Shown here: positions 21,592-34,572 of the stretch, piece by piece | How positions within the stretch are numbered: the stretch's first letter is position 1 | Layout: the number at the start of each line of letters is the position of its first letter | DNA from: Nannochloropsis oceanica | Taxonomy: Eukaryota; Sar; Eustigmatophyceae; Eustigmatales; Monodopsidaceae | Reading direction: 5' to 3' | Length of the DNA: 64,000 nt | NCBI GenBank assembly: GCA_004519485.1 | Contig: CP038109.1 | Location: 520,001 to 584,000 of the forward strand | Translations under genes and position numbers: made by a program | The notes under the pieces: generated by a model | Told to the model about the DNA's origin: nothing | Databases searched by the model: none | What the model saw: only the letters and a program-made list of their open reading frames with translations

Positions 21592-24500
21592 ATGTCCAAC
21601 AACTTCTCTAAGAGGCTCAATGAACGCACACCTCCCGGGTCTGCTTCGCCACGTCCACCTGCTCCGCCCTACGGTAAGATGCCGCATTACCATTACCATT
21701 ACGTGAGCCCTCCCTTTGGCCAAGTGGTCACGGGACGACAAGAATGTTCAGCTGCTCTGCAGAATTATTCATTTCCGTCAGTGAGCTCTGTGCCTCCGCC
21801 GCATCCGCGCACACCGCCTAGTCCACGGGGAGTACTAAAATCCCTTTCCCCTCGAATACCTCGACCTCCCCCGCATCACCAATCGCGTATCATTCCTGTA
21901 GTTTATCCACCTCCACAGCCGAGTATCATCTCACCAGGACATGAAATGATGGGACACCCAAGGCCGATGATGCATTTTAGGCCTCCTCTTCCTTCTTCTT
22001 TCCAGCTCCACACCTCCCATGCCCTTTTGGCACCGCCACCGACCATGATGCCGACGCCAACAACCTTTTTAAGCCGGGGCTCATGGGAGGAAGGCTTGGG
22101 AGAATTATTAAAAAACGAGTCAAACACACGCCTATTATCTGTCGCGAAATACGGCCTGCGAATGGAAGTACCCGTGGTGGGTAAGACAACACCATATACC
22201 GCAACCACCACACTTACAGCTGCTTCTGCCCCTGCCGATGATATGATGTCACATCGACTACCACAACATGAACAGCAGCAGCAGCAGGAGGAGGACGCAG
22301 CGCAGAGCTGGAATAGCGATCCTAGAGCGGCTTTGGACTTGGGGGTGATTACAACTTTTGGGTCAATTGAGGAGGTGGAAGAGGAAACTTACGTTCCCAA
22401 GGGATATGAAGGAGCCCCTGCTATTATCTTGAGCATGCACAAGCATATGTTAGGGGAAGAAGGGGGGGAGGACGAGGACGAGAAGGGACAGGATAACGGC
22501 GAGGGGATGCTGAATAGGATGATCGTTGGAGAAGGAAAGCGTGAAAAGAGGAAGAGATCGCAGCCGTCTTGTGTGAGTCGTTCGATGCGCATCATAAATG
22601 AGGCTCCGGGGCCGTATTTGTTGAGGGAGGTGCTGATCTTGCCAAGGGACGAGAAGTGTGCGGCGTTGTGGGTGGAGGTGGAGGTAGGAGGACGGGTCTA
22701 CAGCAGCAAGACGGGGTTAGAACCTTTTTTGCGCGAAAGATCGCCTGGAAAATCAACAGCACCAGCAGTAGGAACGGATAGTCTCCTCGTGGGTGGTATA
22801 ACCGAGGGGTGTGTCAGTGTCCTTGCGATGCCTGGTACGGAGAGCAGCACGGTCAAAAAATGGGTACTCTTGCGAGTGGAAGGACCAGGAGTAGGACCTG
22901 CCCATGATTTGCTGTATCACTCCTTTGTGGTGGCCAGAAAGGTGGTCGCTACTGTCGTGGACGCCTCTGCACAAAGTCTATTGAATGTCGAAGCCCGTCC
23001 CTTTGTCCCGCGGGCGCTGAAGCAATACTTTGACGCGCCATACAATGTGATTTTCGCGCACCCCTCTACGCCTCCCCCGTTTCAACCAAAAGGAATGGCG
23101 AGCGTCCTGCAGGCCCTCCCTCAGCACTTCTTGTCAAAAAATTTACAAACGAGGCTTGCAGCCTATAAGGCGGCGCCAGCAGGATCACGGGGTGATCCGT
23201 ATGTGTTTTTTAATGTTACCCAAAACCCGAAAACGGTGGGGGACTACTGTGGGAATATGCAAGCGATGCTTTTCTTGGAAGAAGCGCAGACAGCAGAAGA
23301 TATCAAGAGGTACGACCTCTTTGGCGTGCCTATCATCTACCAAGAACGACCCGTAGGGCGGTTGGACATGCCCTTGGTAGCAACGATCACTGTGCCGGGG
23401 GCGTCGGAAAAACGTCCTCCCCTTGCTTATGGTGATGAAGTCCTCTTGCGCCCCGCCTGTCCTCCCTCCTTTGCCTCGGGAGGGGAAAAGGTAATAATGG
23501 AGATTAGGGCGGCAGTGCTGGAGACGAAGGAGGAGAGGGTCAAGCTGTTGTTGCCGTCGAATTTTCCCACAGAGACGCTTCCTAGCGAGAGTCGGTTTCA
23601 TGTCCGGTTTACGTATGATCGCTATGGTTATCGCTTTTTGCATCAGGCATTACAGCATTTCATGAAGTCCGCGACACAGAAAGGGAGAGAAATGACTAGT
23701 GCAGGGCACTGTTTGTTTCCCTGTGCAGATGGGGAGGGTGAAGCTGAGGGAGGGAAGGAGGAGACGGAGGTAGAAGGAAGGGAAGGCGGCAAGGTGGTGG
23801 TGGCTGAGGAGGGTGGGATGAGGTGGGTCAACTCGTTGATAAATAAGGAGCAGCGGCAAGCAGTGATGGATATTGTAAACCGGACACATGGAAGGTTGCC
23901 TTATATACTCTACGGGCCGCCAGGTGAGTGGGAAGAAAAGCAAGCCTCCGCTGCCCTCTCTTTTTTTCTCCTCCTCCGTTCTCTCTTTGCCCTCCGACCT
24001 CACAAACGCTGTGCTCCTTTCCCTTTTCCCCCATCCATCTTTTTCTGACATTAATGATTAATTCTTCTCTCCTTTCCCTTTCTTTTTCGTCCCCCTTGTA
24101 AGGTACGGGGAAGACTCTCACTGTCATCGAGGCGATTTTGCAGATTTGTCGACACCACCCGGAGGCCAGAGTCTTGGCTGTCGCGCCTTCGGATGTGGCT
24201 GCCGATATTTTGGCAGAGCGCCTGGCGGAGTATTTGACGCCCACACGACTGTTCAGGTTGAATTGGTACCAAGTACGTGCGGGGGGATGGGAGGGAGGGA
24301 GGGCGGTCGGGAGAGAGTCGGGACGGGTTGTCGTTATTCTGTTTGTCGCGCACAAGTGTCAAGAGTCACTGTGAATCTTACTCTTTCCTCTTGCATCCTT
24401 GACCATTCCCTCCCTATCTTCTTAGCGCTTGACCGCTTCCATGAAGCCCGCCCTGCTCAGGTATTCTTGTTGGGACCCGTCGTCCTCCCTCTTCTCCCTA

Positions 24501-25733
24501 CCCGCCAATGACCCTTGCTCAATCCTCGCCCGCCAAGTCATCGTCTCCACCTGTGCTACCTCGGGGATACTCTCCCTTCTTCAACGCCCCGGTCAACCCC
24601 TTATTTCATTCACACACATCCTCGTGGATGAAGCCTCCCAAGCACTCCAGCCGGAAGTGATGGTCCCTCTCTCTTTCGCGGGGCCTGATACGGGCGTAGT
24701 CTTAGCGGGAGACCCAAAGCAGCTGGGAGCCATCACCCGGAATCCACTCGTGCAGGAGTTAGGACTAGCACAGAGCTTGCAAGAACGCCTGATGGAAACG
24801 AGAGCAGTGTATAGTGTGCCGCATACGGCCGCAGCATCAACAGCAGCAGCAAATGAGGATGGGGGAGAGGGTGGCCGAAGTGGGCATGGACGATGTTTGC
24901 TCATGCTGTTCCGAAATTATCGGAGTCACCAAGCGATTATTGAGGTACCTTCGCGCTTGTTTTATAGCCAAACACTAGAACAGCACGGAGACGAGAGCCT
25001 GATCAATTCGTGCTTATCCTGGGAAATGCTACCGGGTTCCTCCTCTGCTACTGCTCGTGGCATGTCCCCGTACTCGCAGGCAGGCGGAGGGGGGTTTCCA
25101 ATTTTATTTTGGGGGTGCTTGGGAGATCATATGCATGAATTGGACTCTCCGTCGTTTTTTAATGTGGTGGAGTGTGGGAAGGTGTTAGAGATGGTGCAGG
25201 CCCTGTTGGGGAGTAAGAAAGTGCAGGTGCGGTTGCAGGACATTGCGATTATAAGTGCTTTTAGGAAGCAAGTTTTGAAATTGCGGTCATTGTTGAGGGA
25301 GAACGGGTACGGTGCCATCAACGTGGGCCAGGTGGAAGATTTCCAGGGGCAGGAGACGAAGGTTGTCATCATTTCCACTGTTCTCTCGGGAAGGCACCCG
25401 AATGAAGTGAACGAGCAATTGGGGTTCTTAGGCCATCCAAAGAGGTTTAATGTCGCCATTACGCGGGCACAGGCGCTGACGGTCATTGTTGGGAATCCAT
25501 ATGCGTTATGGGAGGATGTGGGTGGGTGGAGGCAGTTGCTGGAGTTCTGTGCGGCCCATGGGGCGGTGCGTGGGAGTAGTGGTCCTTTGGGAACGCCAGA
25601 CGTGGAAAGTGTCGAAAGCTTGCTTGATGCAATTGCGAATGAGTCACTGTTGGGGAAGGCGAGTAGCAGCGACATTTACCCGACGCAGTTGGAGGACTAC
25701 TTCTCGGATAGCCCGTGGCGGTTATTGTTGTAG
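21592..25733 (+). CDS. MOV10/SDE3-type superfamily 1 RNA helicase
   Basis: There are three exons, 21592-23923, 24103-24272 and 24426-25733, giving 1269 residues. The first intron splits the Walker A motif (LYGPPG then TGKTLTVIEAIL). Motif II is ILVDEASQALQPE, motif III VVLAGDPKQLGAI, then LFRNYRSHQAI, INVGQVEDFQGQETKVVIIS and KRFNVAITRA, closest to MOV10, MOV10L1 and plant SDE3 in the Upf1-like group. The region before the core (KRPPLAYGDEVLLRP) matches the MOV10 beta-barrel. The first ~150 residues are Pro/His-rich and probably disordered. The family unwinds RNA 5'-3' and acts in RNA silencing and restriction of retroelements in cytoplasmic granules; that role here is inferred. The ATG at 21592 (MSNNFSKRL) was chosen; an in-frame ATG at 21541 adds 17 residues. 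Intron 2 starts with a G-run and ends with a pyrimidine tract. Confidence 0.93.
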
Positions 25734-26976
25734 GGGAGGAAGAGAAATAGTACATTTGTGTGTTGGAAGCGATAGGAATAGAACAATGAGGGAGCCGTGC
25801 AGAGCAAAAAGTAAAATGAAGCCTTGCACACGTCTCTGAACAAAAAATAGAAGACCAGCAGAAGTGGTAATATTTGATGGGAAACCGAAAAAATGAAAGA
25901 AAACACGATTTTGGACATAAAAAAGGACTTCTTTATTTATTGCGGCACACTAAGTGTTGTACTAAAAGGAATTCAAAGCCGCTTTTGCTTTAAAATGGCT
26001 TGTGGTAGCAACAATCTGTAGACGTCTTCTGGTTCACTTGTAAAAAGGCACTGCTCTTGGTTTATTCTTGCGTCAGATCGTGGCCCAGCTGAGGGTGTGA
26101 GGACTGGGGACATGTGGGCCGGCGAACAGGATGCCGCAAGACGGCGAGCAACGGTGCAACATGGGATGCCTTGACACCAGTCTTGCCACCGCGAGCGTGA
26201 AATCTGGTATTGCACTGGTCAATACTTCTATTCTTGGACCGGATGGTTCTTTGTGTGGTGTCTTTTGATTGTCATCTTGCATGCCCTACTACCACAATAT
26301 CGTTGTGTTGACATCGAGGGGGGGGTGGGAGGTCGAATCCGATAAGGGTGGTGGGGGGAGGGAGGCTCCTGTCCCAGGAGGTGACAAGGCGGAGAACATA
26401 ATTTAGCGCGCCGCCCACTCGCGCACCACACACTTAACTCCCATCCTTTCATCTCACACCGCCAACCATACTCCACCAGAGGCAACTAGGTAGCTGGGAA
26501 CGCCAGCCATGGCCTCCTAAATCTCCGCATTCCTTGCCAAGCCAAGCAAATTCCCACTAGTGTGTCCTTACTCCATCCACCGTTCGCTCCACCAGCCATC
26601 GTCTTACCCCTTGGGCAGAAGGGAGAGGACAAGCCGTCCACGAGCACTCCACCAACCATTCTTTCGGCCCCCGCAGCCATTGACGTTGCCCTTCCTGCTG
26701 CTGCTTCCGTCGCAGCTAGCTCGCCCGCAAACGTGTACGTAGCTTTCAAATATTGCAAGAAAACCGAGCACTCACAATCGTAGATAGCGAGCCTCTATCC
26801 CTTATCAATCGCCTTCTCTCTATCCTTTCCCGAGACCATAGACCCGACGCTCTATCTCATGTCAATCTCATCATTCCCGGATAGCTCCGATCTGCTTCTT
26901 CTCTTGATATCATTATCCCACACCACCTTATTCCCTTTTTGTCCCCCTCCATCCAACCCGCTCATTCAGCAAAGTG
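25734..26976. other. Intergenic region
   Basis: This 1.24 kb lies between two plus-strand genes. It includes the AT-rich 3' flank of the helicase gene (to ~26000) and the upstream flank of the CxxC-protein gene. Short frames near 26486-26783 on both strands lack support. Confidence 0.45.
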
Positions 26977-29663
26977 ATGGCCTCGACCGCAGCCACTTCC
27001 GTCGCTGGAGCGGCGCCTGCTGACGCCCCTCAAGCTCGCGACAAGTACAAGGGGAAGGGAGCCATGCCCCTCGACTCTGTCTTGGAGGGCTTGCTCTCTC
27101 TCCGTTCCCCCGCCATGCCGTTATCCTCTCCAGCCGCCACCGCCGGCACGACATTCCCGAGTAGCTCCCCTGCGGCAGGCCCACCAGTTGGTGCAGCAGC
27201 AGCTTGCGCAGCCACCGACAAGGCCGCCGTCTCCTGCCCTCTGCACCCCTGCCCTTCAGCTCTCCCAGCCCCTGCTGCTCACTTCATGGACTGCGGTCAA
27301 GGCCGTCATCAACCAATGGAAGTTTCCCTCCCTCCTTCTCTGTCTCCTTCCCTCCTTTCACCGTCCCCGTTTCCTCCCCGTCATCACCCTTGCGCTCCTA
27401 CCTTCGGGTCACGCGACATGTCCTTCTTCCCCCCCCTCCACCAAGGCCCCACCATGTCCCCCTCCTCTGTCTCGCCCGACCAGAAAGTCAAGCATGCCCC
27501 CGCCACTATTGGATCCAACACAGTCCCTTATTCTCCCCCTCTTCCTCCTCTCCTTCCCCATCTTCCTCCTTTCGGCCAGATGGCGGCCGCTGCCACTGTA
27601 ACCTCCGCAGCCGCCGTCGTTGCGCATGCCGCGCACGCAGCAGCGGGTGCCGCTGAGAGCAACAAGATCCAAGCGGAGAAGCTGCTGGTGTCCATCCCTA
27701 CTGACTCGCTCGACACTTCCTCAATCATTGCTTCCGACCCTGCAGACGCCCATCGGCTCGCCTTGACGGCCGCCAATGCTGCTTCTGTCGCCAGCCACGG
27801 GGAGGTAGGAGAGGAAGAGGGAGATGAGGGGCTGCGTCTCATCATCAACCAGCAGGTCGCATTAGTCCCTTCCCAGACGAGTGCGGTCTTGAGTCAAAAT
27901 CAGGAGTCGAGGATAAAAAATTTAGAAAAAATTCCTCCAGAAGCCGTCCGGGCCTTGGAGGCCACGTTGTCTGCTATTCCGGCGTGGGGGGTGAGAATCA
28001 CCAAGGAGAAGCTGGAGGTGTTGGGGGCGGTCGTGTTGGGTTCGCCGGTATTGATGGAGGGGGAGAAGAGCGATGGGCGGGTGGACTACAGCCCGAAGAA
28101 TTACCACATTGAGTGCAAGCGTTGCGCCAAGAGGTTCTTGGGAAAGAATGCGTTGAGGTAGGGTGGGCGGGAGGGAGGGAGGGACGGAGGGAGGGTCGAA
28201 AGGAGGGTTGGACTCATTAATTGTCCTACTCGGCGTTCGAGCATGTTTTATGCTGCTTCTACAGTCACCCTCCCTCGCTCTCTCCCTCCCTTTCTTCCGT
28301 CCTCCCTCCATTTTCTAGAAATTTCGAATTGCATGCTATTTTTTGGGCTCTCTACCGGGCCCATCCTGCCATCGCCCGTGCTGGCCCTGCTGCTGCCGCC
28401 ACTGCAGCCACGTCTTCAGCTGTGGACGCAGAGGAGAACGAAGGGAAGGACATGCCTTCAGGTCTCGAAGGTCCTGGGAGCAGCAGCAGTAGCGGCAGCA
28501 GTAATAGTGGTGCGGTGAAGGCGGCAGCTCAGGTATTGGGAGAACACCATCAGTTGAACTACCCCTGCAACAGCGTCTCGAGAGATGTGGTTGTCTTTAT
28601 GGAGGCGCGAAAACCCGTTTTGTGTAACAATCAGAAGAAGATTTTTATGCTCCGGGGGAACTTGCACCACGACACGAGCCTGTTCCAAGGCCGGGCGTGG
28701 CTGCAAATCCCGGCGGGGAAGACATGGGAGTGCTGCAAGTATGTGACGGGGGGACGGAGGGGAGGGGGGGAAGGGACAGGAGGGGAGAGGGGAGGGGAAG
28801 GATGTCTTTGTGATTTGGGTCGGCGTGCGCGTGTTTCTCGTGCTTGTCGTCTTCGCTACTACTTCCTCACTCACTCACTATTCTCTCGTACTGTAATTGT
28901 CCACCTCTTTCGAAACATATTTGCCGAGTACTCTCTCACTCTTCATTCTCTCGAACGATGCTTGTCCACCACTTACCAACAGGCTAGCGGATCCCAACTC
29001 CACACAAAACGTCCTCTGGTGCCGCGGGGGCAAGGCACTGGAAGCCTACGAGACTCTGCGCTCCCATATATTTTCTTGGCACGACTCGGGTGTGTTTACG
29101 GCGTGCAGACATTGCAATCGCGTGTATCAGAACACGAGGGCCTTTTTGAGTCACGGGTAAGGGAGAGAGGGAGGGAGGGAGGGAGGGAGAGAGGGAGAAT
29201 AGGTAATTCGTGTGAGATTTTTTTTTTATCAAAGCGGGCCAGCGTGATGTGACCTATCCCTCTCCCTCCCTCTTTCCCCTCCTCCTGCTTCCTTTTCCCT
29301 ACTGCTGTTCACGCAAAACCCTGCCGGTTCGCCTGACGACCCCCCAGGAGATGATATTGCATCATTGCGTCGTGCTCTCACACCACGCCTTTCTCTTTCT
29401 CACTCTCACCCCTCTCCGTCTTGCACTTTTTTCCTCCTTTCCCTCCCTCCAGATGCGTCAAGAAGAGCCCCGCTGGCCTCCTAGACGATCCTTACAAGGA
29501 TGATACTGCTGTTGCGTCGTGCTCGCAATCCATGTGGTCCTTCCTAGAGGTGTCACCTGATTTCGCCCAGCTGTTTTACCAGTTGCAGTCGCTTCCGACG
29601 GACAGAAAGGAGGAGGTTTTCGATCGAGTGAGTAAGAGGTTGAAGTCCACCACCAATCTCTAG
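26977..29663 (+). CDS. Unknown protein with two CxxC zinc-finger-like motifs
   Basis: There are four exons, 26977-28157, 28319-28738, 28983-29156 and 29453-29663, giving 661 residues. Phases are consistent at every junction (ALR/NFELHA, ECCK/LADPN, LSHG/CVKKS). The N-terminal half is low-complexity Ala/Ser/Pro. The C-terminal half is folded-looking. It holds ECKRCAKRFLGKNALRNFELH followed ten residues later by another His, which is C2H2-like. A later TACRHCNRVYQNTRAFLSHG plus Cys from the next exon gives C-x2-C-x12-H-x-C, close to a C2HC finger. Between them lies a conserved-looking block with VVVFMEARKPVLCNNQKKIF and QIPAGKTWECCK. I do not recognise the family; a nucleic-acid or protein-binding role through the metal sites is only plausible. 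All three introns begin with G-rich and end with C-rich sequence. Confidence 0.72.
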
Positions 29664-31329
29664 GGGGGCGGGGGAGGAAGGGAGGGAGGGAGGAAGACGA
29701 GGAAGGGTTGTGTCGAAAGCTTTCACGAGAGGCGGAGCTGCAGCCGCTGCCGAAGGAGGGAGGGAGGGCGAGAACGCGAGGAACAGGGAGGCTGTTTGTA
29801 TTCAAATAGAGTAGTGACAATAGATAGTGATACAATCATAGAGTTGGAGAGGGGTGGACTGAGGGGGGGGAATAGATAGATATAGAGAGACGCGGAAGAT
29901 GCCAGGAGGAGAGAGAAGTAGGAAACAAGAAGAATAGAATAGCGACACGAAGATCAAAAGCAAGAACATGGTGGTGGCCTTTGCTTCTTCCGCTTCATCG
30001 TCAGATCCCGCGGGAGGCGGCAAGGATGTACCTACCAGAATACATTCAGGGAGGTTCTAGAGAGGGAAGAGGGATGGATTCAAGAACGGAAAAAAAAGAG
30101 AAATGGTAAGTGACGCGGAGGGGGTAACGTTGGGAGAGGAGGGAGAAAAATATTGACACGTCGATGATGAGAATGAAGAGAACAGAAAGAGAGGGGAGGG
30201 GGTAGAGCAGCCGCAACATGTACGAGAACAACAATCATAATAACAACAACAAAGGGCACTCACATGAATGTATCGGGGCTAGCTTGAAAAAGAAGCGTAA
30301 AAGACACTAGTTGTTGGACCCTGGTGTTTGGTGACTATTATGAAAGTTGTGTTTTTAATCTTTAAGTAGAGAGAAACAACACACAGCGCAGCGAGGAGAG
30401 GGGAAGAGAGAGGGAGACATGTGGAACGCAACAGGCAATATCAAAATACACGTGCCTTTCCATGCGACAAAAGTGACGCCTGTCCCAGAAAGGGAGATTG
30501 GAAAACGAAAGAAAAAATGAATTATTATAGTCACCTTTGAGCAAATTTGTTTGTCCAGCACTAGCAGCAGAAGGAGCAGCAGCAGTCCACTTGTTTTGTC
30601 ATATCAATACCATCTGAGCCTCATAGCAGTACAACAACAACTGCGACGGTGATAACATGGAGTAGGAGGAGAAATTGGTAGACAGCAGGGATAAAATGAG
30701 GAAAGAGGATAGGAACAGTTTAGATGAAACAGATACAAGCATCCAGAACACGAATGAAACAGAAAAATGGATGGAAGCAGATATGCCACCGAGTTGAATC
30801 GCCACATTGCCTACCAAATTCAAAAAAAAATCTCTTAAAACGCATCGATACTTTTCATAGATGTTTTTAGGAGCATTCTCCGACTCTTATTCTTGGATGC
30901 CTTCGTCTCACTCACATCGCCTTTTCTCCTCTCATCGCCTATTACCACGACTCCAACGCGCCACCCAATCAATGAGTCACTCTCATGAACCATCTTGTCT
31001 CATTTTATCCCTTTAAGTTTCATTGCTGCTCATTTTTCTCCACGCATTCCTACCCCCTCTTCCCATCCTCTCTACAAGATGAGAAGAGGGGCCTTTCTTT
31101 CAGTTGCCATCATCACAAATATGTTTATATATCGGACGACATTCACATGGGCAGATGCCCGCACCCATTCGCACTCAAAACCAACAAAATACATCTGTCT
31201 TTTGACTGTCTTCTCGGACCCAAACCGCATAATAACACCCTCGGCCTCCCTCTCCCGCTTCATTTGCTCCACCCCTTTCTCGTTCAATTTCACAACAATG
31301 GAAGCCTCCCTACTCCTCGCCCATCGCAC
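29664..31329. other. Convergent intergenic region, 3' flanks
   Basis: This 1.67 kb lies between the ends of the CxxC-protein gene (+) and the CTL gene (-). It is purine-rich on the plus strand up to about 30800 (many GGAGAGA runs), then pyrimidine-rich, mirroring the strand of the flanking transcripts. No gene or RNA was recognised. Confidence 0.45.
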
Positions 31330-34005
31330 CTACATTTGCGCTGGCTCCATCGCCTCACTCCACGCCTTCTCCATCTCTCCGTACAACCCCTCATCGTTCT
31401 TCTGCAACGCCTCCTTCGCGTCCGCCCAACACACAAAGACCGTCGCCACCGCCGAGTCTACAATACTCAACACAATCGAACACACCAACAAGCCCACAAC
31501 GAACCCCAAACCTGCCAACAAAGACCTGTACCCCCCGCCTAATCCAAACGCCTGCGCAAAGCCATATCCCACCAACCCCACCAGCATCGCACCCGCAAAC
31601 GAGACAAACATAAAAATGTTGGACACAAGCTGATCGTTGATCAGAGCCGTCAAGCCCCTACTCTTAAAGAGGGTAAAGGCATCTTTACCTGACTCGACAA
31701 AAGATGAGCCATACATAGCGACGTATGTAAAAGCATACCGGTTGAAGTACTGTGCAATGCCTTCGACGACTCGCAATAAGCAATCCGCTACGCATATGCA
31801 GGCATTATTCTTCGACTTGCGCATTTGTAGCAGCAATTGATGCGTTGCACGAATGATGGAGAGGAAAAGCGCTCCAAAGCAGATGGAACCGAAGGAGGTA
31901 GTGGTGGCTCGCTTAAAACTCGCCCACGTAGCGCCTTTTCGCGCGCCTAAGGAAGAGGAAAGAGGAGGTTGCGTCAGATCATTGATTTAAGTGTGTGTAG
32001 CTGAGCTCCAGAAAAAGAGTCCTCCCTCCCTCCCTCCCTACCTCCCTCCCTTCCTCCCTTCTTCCTCCTCCCTACTAACCAGTAAACCACCACTCCGCCA
32101 CCATCCCGGATGTTGTGCAATGCACAATATACTGCAACACCAAACTCCCCCAAAATGCCGAGACCAACAACAAAAACAACACCCCCTCCGGCCCCGAGGA
32201 GGTCTTACAGCGCCCCACTGCTACTGTGGTTCCCTCCGTTGCTGCCCCCTGGTGTGCACACACGCAAGTATAGGCATCATGCAGATAGGAGAACTGCGTC
32301 TCGCACTCAAACTCCCCATAAGTTTCCCCTCCCTGTGTGATAGCCAAGCCATTCTGGGGGAGCAACGCCCCAATCAAAGCCAGAGTCCACACGAACTGCC
32401 AACAGATCTGCACGAAAACAATCAAGAATGACACCATGACCGGGCCTGATGCATCACCAATCGCCCGAGTAGCCACCAGTAAGTTTGCAGACGCAAACGG
32501 GATGCGATTGCGGATAAGACGGTAGTAACACACACTCAACAAAGCAAACACTAGCCCCATCACAAACAACCATATTTGCCCGGCTACCATCCCTACAATA
32601 GCAGCCGTCACCTGTACCAAAATCGACATTATAAGCGAGCTATGTATCACTTTTTGGGCATGCTTTAACATGTATTTCAGGCATAAGTAGCTGAGTGCTG
32701 CTGCAGCAAGGGTGCAGACCGTCCCGCCGCTGACAAGGGCAACCAAGGAAGAGTTCTGGACGGCCGACACGCCGGCCTGTGTGTATGTGAGATATAGACA
32801 GGAGGAAAGTGAATGAGTTTTGCATCTATTTGCCGGTCCTTGAGTCTCACACAGACGATCAAACCATCCATTTTTCATCGGCGCTTAGAACATACCTGGC
32901 TGGCATTATCCCTTCCATCCACATCCTTCTTCAACAGTGGCAAGCCCCAATCAAAAGCCATCCAAAAAATAACCGCAAGATGCGTGATGAATAAGAATGC
33001 CGCCCACAGATCCTGGTAAGGCATCGCCGGTATCCCTTCCTCGCTGTCTCCTGGGCCAGCCACGATTTTCCCTGTGTCATCCTTCCCTCCACCCTTCGAA
33101 AACGATTCTTGTGCCCCAAGGCTGTTAACTGGAGCATCCGAATCCACAAACGCAGGCCTTTCCCCTTCCCACTTCTCTTCCCCCTCCGCTCTCCACGAGG
33201 TACCCACACTATTTGTATGCAAGTTGTATTCTTCTACTCTCCCTCCACCATTCGGCCTCCCTTCCCCCATCCCTTCACCTCCTCCGGGCAGCACGCCATT
33301 CCCCGCGAATGAGCTTTGCTGCTGCTGCTGCTGCTGGTACTGTTGCTGATGTTGCGGTTGTGCTCTACCAGTAGAAGAGGTGACATGTTGAGCATAGACT
33401 GCTTGATGGACGTTGTTGTGCATTCCTGCTACCATTTCTGCGGGCAAGTAGGAGGAGGAGGCGGCCACAGCCTGCTGTGATTGCTGTTGAGGTTGATAGA
33501 GAGGGACTGCGGCTTGGCCTGGGGAAGGTGGCTCATAGGTGGGGTAGAGATCAGGAACAGGAGCAGCAGCAGCTGCTGCTGCTGTGATGGCGGCGTCCTC
33601 CACCGTGCGCGGGTAGAGAGAGGGGGGTTCTTTGTGTTGATCCGTAGCTTTTTGTTTTACATCGAGGAGAGAGATGGGGGAGGGTTTATAAATGAGTACG
33701 CCAACCTCTCCAGCCACTGCCGACCAATAGCAAGCACAATTATATATGCATTCTCCTAGATATTTTTGTGTGCATATCCAAAGCAGACTCACAAAGGAGG
33801 AGATGCTCCCATGATCCACGGGTCCGTACCGGGCACTTCGGCCGGCATGTTTACCATACCTATATCCGACCCGCTCCCGGCAGCCATACACACATACGGG
33901 GACATGGTCCTACATATAGCGGTTAATTTTTCCTTACTTACTGTACGTACCGAGGTTGCGGCCACTACGTCCCGAAGAGAAGAAGTAGGAGTTGGAGCCC
34001 TTCAT
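31330..34005 (-). CDS. Choline transporter-like (CTL/SLC44, PNS1-type) multipass membrane protein
   Basis: There are four exons, 34005-33951, 33716-32896, 32776-32080 and 31946-31330, giving 729 residues. The first exon encodes only MKGSNSYFFSSGRSGRNL and joins in phase 1. The N-terminal ~270 residues are cytosolic-looking, Pro/Gln-rich with a short polyQ. The first membrane helix is AAFLFITHLAVIFWMAFDW, followed by several more through exons 3 and 4. Family hallmarks are TWASFKRATTTSFGSICFGALF, QYFNRYAFTYVAMYGSSF, SLLAGLGFVVGLLVCSIVL and the C-terminal VCWADAKEALQKND. The loop after helix 1 is short, as in the PNS1 branch and unlike animal CTL1. CTL proteins are proposed choline/ethanolamine or scramblase-like transporters of the plasma membrane and organelles; the substrate here is not shown. 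The third intron opens with an exceptional run of GGGAGG repeats. Confidence 0.9.
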
Positions 34006-34572
34006 TACTAGGAGGGAGGAGGTTGACAATTGAATCTAGGCCTTGAACGCCAAGAGTGCAGCGGGGCGGTTCAGCACAGTACAATTAAAACACCTGTAAG
34101 GTGGTGTGGTGGGGATGAGAAGAACCATGAGGGCGAGTAGGTTGCGTTGCGAAAGGGTTGAGCAAGCCATATCATTATAGAGACAGAGGCCGGGCACAGC
34201 CCGCCTTAACGTTCGGAGTCGTCGGGGAAGTGCTTCTTCTTCTGCTTGAGCCTTTCACACCTTACCTATCCACGACAACACATAGAACTTAGGCAGCTTG
34301 ATCTGCCCTACCTCTTGGTTGTTGCTGGAAAGCCCCTGCGAGCTTTCTCCTTCCTCTGTCCTCATCGAGCAGACATTACGACCCTGGAGCACGACGTGTA
34401 AAGAAGAGCGCGAAGTGCCTTGTTCTTCATGCACCGCCTAAAAGACCTCATCCAGCAAGGCACAAGCTCCACTGCCTCAAGTACGCGCGCTGCCGGTCCT
34501 CGTCCCTCTACCACCTATTTCATTCACGTATCCCTCCTCTTCCCTCATATACAAACAGAAACTTCTCCCAAA
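34006..34572. other. Divergent intergenic region
   Basis: These 567 bases separate the CTL start (-) from the RPA14 start (+) and probably hold both promoters. The RPA14 frame is open upstream to 34420 with an ATG, but that extension lacks family similarity and is probably 5' UTR. Confidence 0.45.
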
